64,000 nucleotides of DNA from Flectobacillus major DSM 103 (GTDB lineage Bacteria > Bacteroidota > Bacteroidia > Cytophagales > Spirosomataceae), in NCBI RefSeq assembly GCF_000427405.1, contig NZ_KE386492.1, positions 214,667 through 278,666 on the forward strand. Reading direction: 5' to 3'. Of the stretch, positions 19,259 to 27,476 are shown in pieces. The notes under the pieces are model-generated. The model saw only the letters and a program-made list of their open reading frames with translations, was not told the origin of the DNA and ran no database searches. Positions within the stretch are counted from its first letter, which is position 1, and each line of letters begins with the position of its first letter. A program made the translations under genes and the position numbers.

Positions 19259-19963
19259 TTAAATAGACTTTATCCTAAATACAATTGTACCTCGTGATAT
19301 TGGAGGGGTTTCGTCGCGAACAATTCTTTTGAACTGAGCCCTTGCAACAGCCTCTTTATATAGAGCCGTAATGCTAGGTGTTAAACTGGTTTTGAGTGTT
19401 CTGATATTGAGTATATTACCTCTATCATCGACAACAATTTCAAACTTTACGATACCTGATTCGTCAGAGTCGTCGGCTACGAGTGGTTTACTTTTGAACG
19501 CCCATCCATCCATACTTAGCAGTGTACCTGTAAAATTATCGCCGTCGCCTTCACCCGACCTTGTGGGTTTTTTGATAGGTACAGTGTTGTATCCCATCTG
19601 GTTTATAGATGAACTAGGTGGTTCGGCGGCTCGTATTTTGACGGGACTAGGTCTTTTAGATGAAATGGATTCTCCAATTTTTTCTTTCTTTTTATAATTT
19701 GGAGCTGCCTGTCCACCACCCGACTTGATAGGCTGTTTGGGCCTTGGTTGTATTTTTTTAGGAGGAACTGGAGGACTAGGTTGAGGTTTAGCAGTCAAAA
19801 TCGTTAGTTCAGAAGCATGTTTTATCTGGGTAGTTATGGTTTGCTGTTGCCAAATAACAGTTTTCATACAAAAATAAATAAGGCCAGCAGAAAGCACCAA
19901 GCTCCAGAAAAGAGCCTTTTCTTTATTTTTCCGTTCTTCTAATTGCTGTTGGTATGATTTCAT
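19259..19963 (-). CDS. TonB-like energy transducer / TonB C-terminal domain protein
   Basis: From the ATG at 19961-19963 it has 234 residues (another ATG lies 15 codons earlier). A cytoplasmic N-terminus is followed by one transmembrane helix (about 18-36), a Pro/Lys-rich spacer (about 55-90, with QPSPPVPPKKIQPRPKQ) and a C-terminal TonB-like domain (about 160-234, with GIVKFEIVVDDRGNI). This is the plan of TonB, which spans the periplasm and delivers proton-motive energy to outer membrane receptors. No exbB or exbD is nearby. It lies 142 bp after the glycosyltransferase gene in the same direction and could serve that export locus. I call it a TonB-family protein rather than the housekeeping TonB. 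Confidence 0.75.
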   Translation of the reverse strand: MKSYQQQLEERKNKEKALFWSLVLSAGLIYFCMKTVIWQQQTITTQIKHASELTILTAKPQPSPPVPPKKIQPRPKQPIKSGGGQAAPNYKKKEKIGESISSKRPSPVKIRAAEPPSSSINQMGYNTVPIKKPTRSGEGDGDNFTGTLLSMDGWAFKSKPLVADDSDESGIVKFEIVVDDRGNILNIRTLKTSLTPSITALYKEAVARAQFKRIVRDETPPISRGTIVFRIKSI

Positions 19964-20107
19964 AGTAGTAGTAGTGGGTTCGTATTGTATGTAAAAATAC
20001 AATTTCATTTGATAGAATCCACAACTAGCGTACTTATTGTATCAATAAAAATGAAGATAACCTGTTCGTTATAAGGCTAATAGGATTAAAGAGTAGAATG
20101 AAGAGAA

Positions 20108-20143
20108 TGGCCAATTCAGAGTATATTGCTACCGAATTGGCCA
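20108..20143 (-). terminator. Hairpin after the glycosyltransferase gene
   Basis: TGGCCAATTC (20108-20117) and GAATTGGCCA (20134-20143) are perfect 10-bp arms, 7 bp past the glycosyltransferase stop. It could terminate or attenuate transcription before the TonB-like gene. Confidence 0.55.
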
Positions 20144-20150
20144 ATATGAT

Positions 20151-21590
20151 TTAACTTTTAGGAGGTTTTGCTCCGGCTGCATTGTTGGCATATCCTGTAC
20201 GTGTCATTTCACCCCAAGAGTGAGTTTTTTTGAAAAAGAGGTCATAATTTCCTTTCAAAGCCCAAAATACAGTGAGCGGATGATAAATAAAGGGTTCAAG
20301 AATAGCCGTAATAAATAGTTTTCCAATATCTTTTGGTTCGGTATATCTATTAAAAAAGGTTTCTTGGGCAAGTATCGCCAAAATAGAGAAAAACAAAGAC
20401 ATCGAAAATACCAAGAAAAGCATACTGACAAAAAAAGTACTATTGATATAGCCCATCATCATCATTATTAGCGTAAATATCAAACCCGAGGCTTCGATAA
20501 ATGGCCCCATCCATTCGGCTACAAACCAATATGGAAAACTCAATAAGCCGATAATTCCATATTTGCGTCTAAAAAGCATATCTCGGTGTAGCATTAGGCA
20601 TTCTGCTGTGCCACGAGCCCAACGGTTTCGTTGCCTCGACAAAATCTTGGTATCTACGGGGGCTTCTGTCCAACACAATGGGGTAGGTACATAAGCTACT
20701 TCATAGGGAAGTTTTTTGTTGAGCATGAGTTTGTGCAAGCGAATCACCAATTCCATGTCTTCACCAACGGTTTTTTTGTTATAACCACCTGCTTCAATCA
20801 CACGCTCACGATGAAAAATACCAAAAGCTCCCGAAATAAGGAGTAGGCCATTGATTGAGCTCCAAGCTGTGCGGCCTAACAAAAATGCCCTGAAGTATTC
20901 AATTAGCTGAATTCTGGGCAAAAACTTGTTGGGTACTTGCAATTTTACCATGTGTCCATGAAAAACCTCGGCATCGTTATTGAGCCAAACGATACCGCCT
21001 ACAGCCACTACTTCTTTGTGGCTATTGATTACAGGATAGATGAGGTGTTCAAAAGCATTTTCTTCGAGCAAACAATCAACATCTACACAGGCAAAGTAAT
21101 CGGAATAAGAAATATTGATGCCTGCATTGAGGGCATCGGCTTTACCGCCATTGGCTTTATCGACTACCAAAAGTTTTTTGAATGCCTTATTTCGAGATTT
21201 ATAAACTGCTCGGATTTCATTGCAAGGAAGTCGGTAGTCAAAATAATAATCGGCTACTTCTAAGTCATAAAATTTGATAGCTTTTTCCAGCGTATCGTCT
21301 TTGCTACCGTCATTTACGACAATAATGGTGAGGTTGTTATAGCCAAGCGACAACAACGAACGGATATTTTCTACAATCGTTAGGCCTTCATTATAGGCAG
21401 GAGCAACTACCGAAATAGAGGGCAGAAAAGGATTTTGCCTAAAAGCATTAAAGTCAATATTAATATTGGCTTGTTTATGATGTTTTAGCACATTCCATGA
21501 ACGCCAGCTCATGAGAATGTACGAAATAAATATCATTAAACAATAAATAAATAAACCAAACTGGATAAAGTATGTAAGGAAAAATAGCAT
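20151..21590 (-). CDS. Processive family 2 glycosyltransferase, PgaC/YaiP-like
   Basis: A 479-residue inner membrane enzyme from the ATG at 21588-21590; the longer open frame starts at TTG inside the upstream gene. One or two helices (about 1-28) precede a GT-A catalytic domain with Asp94 (VVNDGSKDD), the DVD motif (170-172), the acceptor-side ED (277-278) and QRNRW (320-324). About four C-terminal helices follow. These are the D, DxD, ED and QxxRW residues of polymerising beta-glycosyltransferases such as PgaC/IcaA, so it probably makes and extrudes a polysaccharide. The sugar is unknown. It begins 4 bp after the stop of the HEAT-repeat gene. A YaiO-type barrel gene at 27.5 kb recalls the yaiO/yaiP pair of E. 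coli. Confidence 0.88.
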   Translation of the reverse strand: MLFFLTYFIQFGLFIYCLMIFISYILMSWRSWNVLKHHKQANINIDFNAFRQNPFLPSISVVAPAYNEGLTIVENIRSLLSLGYNNLTIIVVNDGSKDDTLEKAIKFYDLEVADYYFDYRLPCNEIRAVYKSRNKAFKKLLVVDKANGGKADALNAGINISYSDYFACVDVDCLLEENAFEHLIYPVINSHKEVVAVGGIVWLNNDAEVFHGHMVKLQVPNKFLPRIQLIEYFRAFLLGRTAWSSINGLLLISGAFGIFHRERVIEAGGYNKKTVGEDMELVIRLHKLMLNKKLPYEVAYVPTPLCWTEAPVDTKILSRQRNRWARGTAECLMLHRDMLFRRKYGIIGLLSFPYWFVAEWMGPFIEASGLIFTLIMMMMGYINSTFFVSMLFLVFSMSLFFSILAILAQETFFNRYTEPKDIGKLFITAILEPFIYHPLTVFWALKGNYDLFFKKTHSWGEMTRTGYANNAAGAKPPKS

Positions 21591-21594
21591 GAAT

Positions 21595-22686
21595 TTATTG
21601 ATTTCGAAGAACGTGAATAGCCAATTTTTGTCTTTTTTTATCTTCGCTTTGTTCAAGATAATTAAGAAAATTTGAGCTATTGAGGTTCATATTATGTAAG
21701 GTTTGGGCTGCTTTTACTTGAATAGCAGGTCGGTGGTCACCAAGGCGAAGATAAATAAAAGGTACGTCGTCGTCGGTTCCGTGCATTTCTATGTATTTCA
21801 GAATAGCCACCTGTACGTGTTCAGTTTGGCCTACAAACATTTTTTTGAGAACATCCAAAAAGCTGCTGTCACCGCACTCGGCAAGGTATTCGATGGCAGC
21901 CTGCCTTACTCTATGATTTTTATGTGAAACAAGATACATAAAATCTACATCTAAATATAATTCTTGAAACATTCGAGCCATTTGAAGCCCCAACACTGCT
22001 ACTGTAGGCTCGGTATGATTGACCAGTTTAGACAGGTTATCAAATCTTTTGACTTGGCTTCGTTTCAAAAAGCTAATAATCTCATAAATTTCCCAGTCAG
22101 ACAAAGGGTAACGTAGTTCAGAAAGAATTTCTATTTGGTCGCCCCCCATCGATATTTCGGCCTTGATGGCTACCAATCGTACAAATTGATTGGGGTGGGC
22201 AAGCAATTCAGTAAACATGGTCGAGTTTTCGAGGGCTTTAATTGCCAGCAAGTCGTTGGTAGCATTAACCAGTTTGTACCATTTGTATTTAAAAAACTCC
22301 TTTTTGATTTTTTTCTCAAACCCAAAGAAGGTATATAACTCTTTGATTTTCTTTTGTTCTTCGCCTAGTAGTACCTTGTTGGCATTAAATATTTCTTCGT
22401 AAAGAATTTCACGGAACATTTTATTTTTGAGCTGTTTGGTCGAGAAATAGTTTTGAATTTCATTTTTCATAAATTCATCAATTGCTATATTTTCTTCCAT
22501 GAGCCAAGCTGTAATATATTGCTGTATTTTCTCTCGGATTTCGTTACGTTTTTGGGTATTTCGTTTGGCATTAGTTTTTTCCATCAAAATAGAGCTCATT
22601 ACGACTATATCAACAATAATTAAAATAGCTGCAATAACAAGGATTGTTGTAATGAGTTTTTCTATATAAGAATAATGGTAGGGCAT
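21595..22686 (-). CDS. HEAT-repeat membrane protein, partner of the GT2 enzyme
   Basis: A 363-residue protein with one N-terminal transmembrane helix (about 10-32) and a cytoplasmic helical body. The C-terminal two thirds (about 160-360) are HEAT-like repeats, with recurring motifs such as NQFVRLVAIKAE, NHRVRQAAIEYLAE and RPAIQVKAAQTLHN. HEAT scaffolds usually bind other proteins. The stop codon is 4 bp before the glycosyltransferase start, so the two are translationally coupled and probably form a complex at the inner membrane. I know of no assigned enzymatic activity. It may be a regulatory or assembly subunit of the synthase, a role other systems give to small membrane partners or c-di-GMP domains; neither is seen here. 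Confidence 0.82.
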   Translation of the reverse strand: MPYHYSYIEKLITTILVIAAILIIVDIVVMSSILMEKTNAKRNTQKRNEIREKIQQYITAWLMEENIAIDEFMKNEIQNYFSTKQLKNKMFREILYEEIFNANKVLLGEEQKKIKELYTFFGFEKKIKKEFFKYKWYKLVNATNDLLAIKALENSTMFTELLAHPNQFVRLVAIKAEISMGGDQIEILSELRYPLSDWEIYEIISFLKRSQVKRFDNLSKLVNHTEPTVAVLGLQMARMFQELYLDVDFMYLVSHKNHRVRQAAIEYLAECGDSSFLDVLKKMFVGQTEHVQVAILKYIEMHGTDDDVPFIYLRLGDHRPAIQVKAAQTLHNMNLNSSNFLNYLEQSEDKKRQKLAIHVLRNQ

Positions 22687-22893
22687 TGAGTTATAAAATT
22701 TGAGTTAGGACAATATAAAATTTGGCAAGAGAGCAATTCTTGGAATCGAAAAAAGTGCCTATAAATTTATCTCAGGCTTTTATGCTTACTTTTTGACAAA
22801 ATCGTTACTGAGATACTTGGTAAAAGGCAGAATTTACCAAAATAGTTTACTTAAAGGGTACAAATTCAAATAGCAAAAAACGTTTTGTACTAA

Positions 22894-23265
22894 CTACTGA
22901 TGGGAAGCGGCGGCCAACAGTCGTCGAACTCTAATGATTAGTTCGTTAAATCGGAACGGTTTTTCCACAAAATCATTAGCACCTAATTCGAGCGACGCTA
23001 CAATTTTATCTTCAACACTGGTACTTGACAGTACAATAATTGGGGTATTAGATTTTCGTTCTTTTCTAATATGAAATATCAATTCATAGCCTCCAGAATA
23101 AGGCATTTGCAAATCGGTAATAACGATGTCGGGTTGTTTTTCATCGTATAAGTCTATCGCTTCTAGTCCATTTTGGCATCCTGTTACTTCATAGCTTTCA
23201 CGTTGGAATTTATCAACTAATAATTTGAGCAATAGGGATTCGTCTTCTGCAATTAATATTTTCAT
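22894..23265 (-). CDS. Single-domain response regulator (CheY-like)
   Basis: A 123-residue receiver from the ATG at 23263-23265; the longer frame lacks an ATG. It has the acidic pair in ILIAEDE, phosphoacceptor Asp51 in IVITDLQMP, the STS switch segment and Lys102 in DFVEKPF, and it ends soon after alpha-5. The gene lies between the Hpt gene (about 150 bp upstream) and the HEAT/GT2 pair (about 200 bp downstream), all in one direction. It is therefore the most likely final receiver of an Hpt phosphorelay that controls polysaccharide synthesis, possibly by direct contact with the HEAT protein. That role is inference. Confidence 0.9.
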   Translation of the reverse strand: MKILIAEDESLLLKLLVDKFQRESYEVTGCQNGLEAIDLYDEKQPDIVITDLQMPYSGGYELIFHIRKERKSNTPIIVLSSTSVEDKIVASLELGANDFVEKPFRFNELIIRVRRLLAAASHQ

Positions 23266-23411
23266 AAAAAATAAACTTAAAATGGCGTTATGGCTCTTGT
23301 ACAAGATATTGCCTATTTAGGCATTTGGGTTTTTGGATATTATAATAGTCTGTTATGAGCCTTTTTACAGGTTATGTTTTGGCTAAAATCGTACTGTATA
23401 GAGTTATCAGA

Positions 23412-23798
23412 TTAGGGCGTTTGGCTATAAACGAGTTTTTTGATACCCTCATAGTCGCTACGGATATACCCTAAGGTTTGTAGTACTTCTTTGTAAATGT
23501 TTTGGAGGGGTTGGGTAATATTGCCATGATGAATATAGTAGGTTTCAATCTCTTTGTATTTTTTACTAGCATTTAATTGCCCAATACAACCAACCATAGA
23601 GCTTAATTTGTGAAGTTTTTTGGCAAAACCCTCATAATCATCCTGAAGGAAACAGGTATTAAGTTGCTCCAATTCAGGCTCTATATTTTGTAGTAAATGT
23701 TCTACTATTTCGATAAAATACTGTGTTTCATTGTCGTACAATTCGGCAATATAGTCTTTATCGAAACTATGATGAAAAGGGTATGAGTTTAAATCCAT
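23412..23798 (-). CDS. Hpt-domain phosphotransfer protein
   Basis: A 128-residue, all-helical protein from the ATG at 23796-23798. The motif AKKLHKLSSMVGCIG around His63 fits the Hpt phosphotransfer signature (H-x-L-x-S then a small residue and G). Hpt proteins shuttle phosphate from the receiver of a hybrid kinase to a separate receiver. The next gene downstream encodes just such a receiver, and a hybrid kinase lies 5 kb further on. Sequence similarity across the Hpt family is low, so the call rests on the His motif, helical content, size and neighbours. Confidence 0.8.
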   Translation of the reverse strand: MDLNSYPFHHSFDKDYIAELYDNETQYFIEIVEHLLQNIEPELEQLNTCFLQDDYEGFAKKLHKLSSMVGCIGQLNASKKYKEIETYYIHHGNITQPLQNIYKEVLQTLGYIRSDYEGIKKLVYSQTP

Positions 23799-24189
23799 GA
23801 GCACTGAAAATGACAACTGAATATTGCCAATAGATAAATCTTTACATTAAAGGCTTATTAATCAATACAATGGCGTTTGTATGTTAATAATTATTGGGTA
23901 ATTAGGGCGAATTCTACAAAAAATAGCCTATTTCAAAAGCAGTACTATACTTATTATTTTATGGTATTAAAGCCCTATTTTTAGTATTCTAAATAATATA
24001 TTCTAATTACAAATAAAATGAATAATTTTGACTTATTATTCATTTAATGATGAATAATATTTATTAACGCAAAAATCATTCCAAATCACTTCTTGTTTAT
24101 ATTTATGTCTTTATCACATAAATTATAAACGAATATTGGTGATGATTTGGCCTGAATTAAACAACTCACACTAACTATTTTCTTACTTA
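23799..24189. promoter_or_regulatory. Divergent intergenic region with ATGAATAAT repeats
   Basis: The gap separates the divergent Hpt and LtaS-like genes. ATGAATAAT occurs at 24019-24027 and 24050-24058 and in inverse at 24035-24043, about 130-170 bp before the LtaS-like start. The repeats could be operator half-sites, but the region is very AT-rich and chance is possible. Confidence 0.3.
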
Positions 24190-26238
24190 ATGAAGTCAAA
24201 TAAAACGTCGCCAGATTTATCACAAATCTTTCAAAAGTCGCTTGTTCAGTTTTTTGGATTATCTATTGCATGGTTTATTACTATCCTTTTTCTACGTGGT
24301 GTCGAATTGGGCTATAGTAGATTATTGTTTGGGTCAATAGCCTCTTTTTTTCCCGTACTTTTGAAGGGCTTGTTGTACGACGTTATTTATTTTTTCAAAA
24401 GCTTATGCTTATTATTTATTTTACATTCGGTACTTGCAACCTTTTCGCTAAAATGGGCCAAATACCTATTTATTACATTGGTAGTATTACTTACTTTATT
24501 ACAACTTAGCTTGTCGCAGTATTTTCTTACGGCTTTGGTACCGCTTGGTGCAGACTTATATAGCTATTCTATTGCCGATATTAAACAGACCGTTGGTGCA
24601 GCAGGAGGTGTTCCGATTGTGGGCGTGCTTGCTATGATAGTAGTGATAGGGGTTATCCTTACAATTTTTATCAAATTGGCACCAAAACTACAAGTTAAAT
24701 GGGCAATAGCGGCACTATTGCCTATTTTGTCGTTGATTGTAACCTATAGTAGGGCTGATACGCTGATTCAGTCGTCGCAGTTTGAGGGAGAATATTTGAA
24801 TTATTTGACTCTCAACAAATCGCTTTATTTTGGTAATGCGTCTTACGGCTATTTTTTTGAAAGTGATTCGGAAGTAGATATTTATGCCGACAATTATTTG
24901 GGAATAGGTGGTACAATGATTGAAGGTGAAGAAGATATTAAACCCATAGAATATATTGCCGAATCTGAATATCCTTTTTTACGCCGAGATTCGACAGCCG
25001 ATGTTTTGGGGCCATTTCTAAAACAAAGCGATAAAAAGCCTAATATTGTTATTTTGATTGTAGAAGGCTTGGGGCGTGCATTTACTGGCGAAGGGGCCTA
25101 TTTGGGGAGCTTTACACCATTTATCGACTCGTTGGCCAATAAGAGTTTGTATTGGAGCAACTTTTTGAGTGAAGGGGGGCGTACTTTTGCAGTTTTGCCA
25201 TCGTTGTTGGGGTCGTTGCCGTTTGGTAAAGCGGGCTTCAACGAATTAGGTAGTAAAATGCCAAGTCATTTAACATTATTAAGTTTGCTTCGTAAAAATG
25301 GTTATCAGAGTGCTTTTTATTATGGTGGCGACAGCAAATTTGATAATATGAATATGTTCTTGAAAAAAGGAGGTGTTGATGTTATCAACGATGAACCAAC
25401 TTTTGGGTCGGGTTATCAAAAACTACCTGGCGGAGACAGTGGGTTTTCGTGGGGGTACGACGATAAAAGTCTTTTTAAGCGATATTTTGATGTAAACCCA
25501 GCAACAGATAGTCGCCCGAAAGTACAAGTGGTATTAACGGTATCGACACACAGCCCGTTCAGAATTAGTAATCAACCTAGCTATGTTCAGAAAGTAGAAG
25601 AACGCATGACTGCGCTGAAGTTTACGGCTATGCAACGCAACGAAACACGCCCGTACAACAATATGCTTTCGACAGTAATGTATATGGACGAAGCCGTGAA
25701 GTATTTTTTTGATGAATATAGCAAACGCCCTGATTTTGCCAATACAATTTTCTTTATTACAGGTGACCACCGTTTGCCCGAAATTCCGATGGCTACCAAA
25801 ATTGACCGCTATCATGTGCCACTGATTGTGTATTCGCCATTGTTGAAGCGTACCTCTAAGTTTCAGTCTATTTCAACACACTTTGATATAACGCCTACGA
25901 TTGTGGCGTATCTCAACAAAAACTATGGATTACAGCGTCCAGCAGTAACTAACTGGCTTGGCAATGGGATTGATACGGTTCGACAATTCAGAAATGTACA
26001 CGCTTATCCTTTGATGATGACCAAGTCGCAAATGATCGATTTTGTGAAAGGAACATATATGATCAACAACAGCGATTTGTATCAGTTAACGCCAAGCATG
26101 GGTATGGTATTAACAACCGATAAAGGAGTGCAATCTACTTTAAAAGGAGGTTTTGACGCCTTTCGGCAAAAAAATAACCGAATGCTGAATGGCAGTAAGC
26201 TCGTTCCAGATTCGGTTATTACAAGATTTATTCCTTAG
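24190..26238 (+). CDS. LtaS-like phosphoglycerol transferase / sulfatase-family membrane enzyme
   Basis: A 682-residue protein with about five N-terminal transmembrane helices (about 20-185) and a large periplasmic alkaline-phosphatase-fold domain (about 280-610). Catalytic features of the LTA synthase family are visible: the metal ligand Glu292 in IVEGLG, nucleophile Thr332 in GGRTFAVLPSLLG, and the late metal site FITGDHR. These enzymes transfer phosphoglycerol or phosphoethanolamine from phospholipids to envelope glycans or lipids. Bacteroidota lack lipoteichoic acid, so the acceptor here may be a periplasmic glucan, LPS or the polysaccharide made by the adjacent system. It is divergent from the Hpt gene and convergent with the unknown-protein and YaiO genes. 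Confidence 0.88.
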   Translation: MKSNKTSPDLSQIFQKSLVQFFGLSIAWFITILFLRGVELGYSRLLFGSIASFFPVLLKGLLYDVIYFFKSLCLLFILHSVLATFSLKWAKYLFITLVVLLTLLQLSLSQYFLTALVPLGADLYSYSIADIKQTVGAAGGVPIVGVLAMIVVIGVILTIFIKLAPKLQVKWAIAALLPILSLIVTYSRADTLIQSSQFEGEYLNYLTLNKSLYFGNASYGYFFESDSEVDIYADNYLGIGGTMIEGEEDIKPIEYIAESEYPFLRRDSTADVLGPFLKQSDKKPNIVILIVEGLGRAFTGEGAYLGSFTPFIDSLANKSLYWSNFLSEGGRTFAVLPSLLGSLPFGKAGFNELGSKMPSHLTLLSLLRKNGYQSAFYYGGDSKFDNMNMFLKKGGVDVINDEPTFGSGYQKLPGGDSGFSWGYDDKSLFKRYFDVNPATDSRPKVQVVLTVSTHSPFRISNQPSYVQKVEERMTALKFTAMQRNETRPYNNMLSTVMYMDEAVKYFFDEYSKRPDFANTIFFITGDHRLPEIPMATKIDRYHVPLIVYSPLLKRTSKFQSISTHFDITPTIVAYLNKNYGLQRPAVTNWLGNGIDTVRQFRNVHAYPLMMTKSQMIDFVKGTYMINNSDLYQLTPSMGMVLTTDKGVQSTLKGGFDAFRQKNNRMLNGSKLVPDSVITRFIP

Positions 26239-26244
26239 TGAGTG

Positions 26245-26283
26245 TTCATGGGTATAGCGTTTCAAATACGTTATGCCCATGAA
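26245..26283. terminator. Bidirectional hairpin between convergent genes
   Basis: The 16-nt arms 26245-26260 and 26268-26283 pair fully, including two G-U wobbles, around a 7-nt loop. The site sits between the stop of the LtaS-like gene and that of the 386-residue protein. Confidence 0.7.
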
Positions 26284-26295
26284 TATTTAAGATAC

Positions 26296-27456
26296 TTATC
26301 GTTTTTTTACTTTTTGATAATAGTCGTTTAGGATTTTACTCGTCATAGGCTGATACACCTCCCAGAAAAAATCATTTCGGTCGGAAATGGCTTGGTCTTG
26401 AACAAACCAAGGGGCGATATACTCTATCCATTTGAAATAAGTCGAGAGCATTCCAATAGGATTATCACTAAAGTCACCAGCAAAATAAGTAAATTCATAA
26501 TCGTTGTCACGGTGAATCAAAATAGCAGGAAAACGAGAGGGTATACCATATTTTTGTAATTCTTTTTTACCAGCATTATTGGTATAAATTTCGTGGAAAG
26601 CCAACGGCCGATTTACTTTTGGGTCGTAGCGAAGAATATCAAACCAATAAGGATATTTGATATTTTGGGGCAACCCATAGTATTCTTGGCCTTCTTTATT
26701 ACAAACCATAAAAGGCACTTCGGTATCTAAATGTGTTTCGTTTTCGAGTACTACTACTTGGTCGGTGTCGCTTACAAAAGCAATTCCCGATTTGTTGAAT
26801 TTCCAAGAACCATGTTGTTTAATATAATTTCGTACCAACCATCGTGGTAGCTCTACATTGACGGTGGTGTCTAACGAATCGAAGTATCGGCCAATCCAGC
26901 CTGTCCATTGCATACCAAAATCGTTTTCAAAACCCCTTCTGATATTGGGAGACGTGGGCGAGTTGATGTCGTTAAATTCCATCATCACCAGCTTATGCTT
27001 CTCTTTCATTTTTCTCAACAAAAACAAATCCTGTTCCGACATTCCGCCATACAAAATTCCCGAACGTTCGGTTTGGCTTTTTCCAGCAAACCATTCTTGG
27101 CGATAAATACCGTAAGTATCGGTAAAAAATGCCATATCGGCATCGGTACTGAGTTGTTCTAACTGCGAATCGGTAAAACGTTCTAAGCCTTTTACCTGAT
27201 AATGCTGGTCTTTTTGAGGAAAAAAGCCAAAATAATCTTCTATTTGATAAAGCTTGGTACTGGTTTTGGTAAACTTCAAATGCTTTAGAATCCAAGTCAA
27301 AGAAATATGTTCTTGACCCTCGGAGGTCAATACGGTTTTGTCGACTGTGGCTACAACCATTTTACGTTTGGGTGTAAAAAACCAAGCAAGCCAGAGCCAC
27401 AATGGTAATAAAATAATAGCAATAAAAACGATTCTTGTGCGAGAAATATCCTTCAT
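26296..27456 (-). CDS. Membrane-anchored periplasmic protein of unknown function
   Basis: A 386-residue protein with a single N-terminal transmembrane helix (about 8-27, ILLPLWLWLAWFF) and a long soluble domain predicted to face the periplasm. I do not recognise the family. The segment from about 120 to 200 (DADMAFFTDTYGIY, SGILYGGMSEQD, KLVMMEFNDIN, MQWTGWIGRYFDSL) has alternating beta-strands and glycines like an alpha/beta fold, perhaps related to class I glutamine-amidotransferase-like domains. No catalytic residue can be named. It starts 20 bp after the YaiO-type gene, so the two are co-transcribed, which suggests a part in polysaccharide modification or export. Confidence 0.7.
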   Translation of the reverse strand: MKDISRTRIVFIAIILLPLWLWLAWFFTPKRKMVVATVDKTVLTSEGQEHISLTWILKHLKFTKTSTKLYQIEDYFGFFPQKDQHYQVKGLERFTDSQLEQLSTDADMAFFTDTYGIYRQEWFAGKSQTERSGILYGGMSEQDLFLLRKMKEKHKLVMMEFNDINSPTSPNIRRGFENDFGMQWTGWIGRYFDSLDTTVNVELPRWLVRNYIKQHGSWKFNKSGIAFVSDTDQVVVLENETHLDTEVPFMVCNKEGQEYYGLPQNIKYPYWFDILRYDPKVNRPLAFHEIYTNNAGKKELQKYGIPSRFPAILIHRDNDYEFTYFAGDFSDNPIGMLSTYFKWIEYIAPWFVQDQAISDRNDFFWEVYQPMTSKILNDYYQKVKKR

Positions 27457-27476
27457 TTTGTACTGATTCGAGATGG

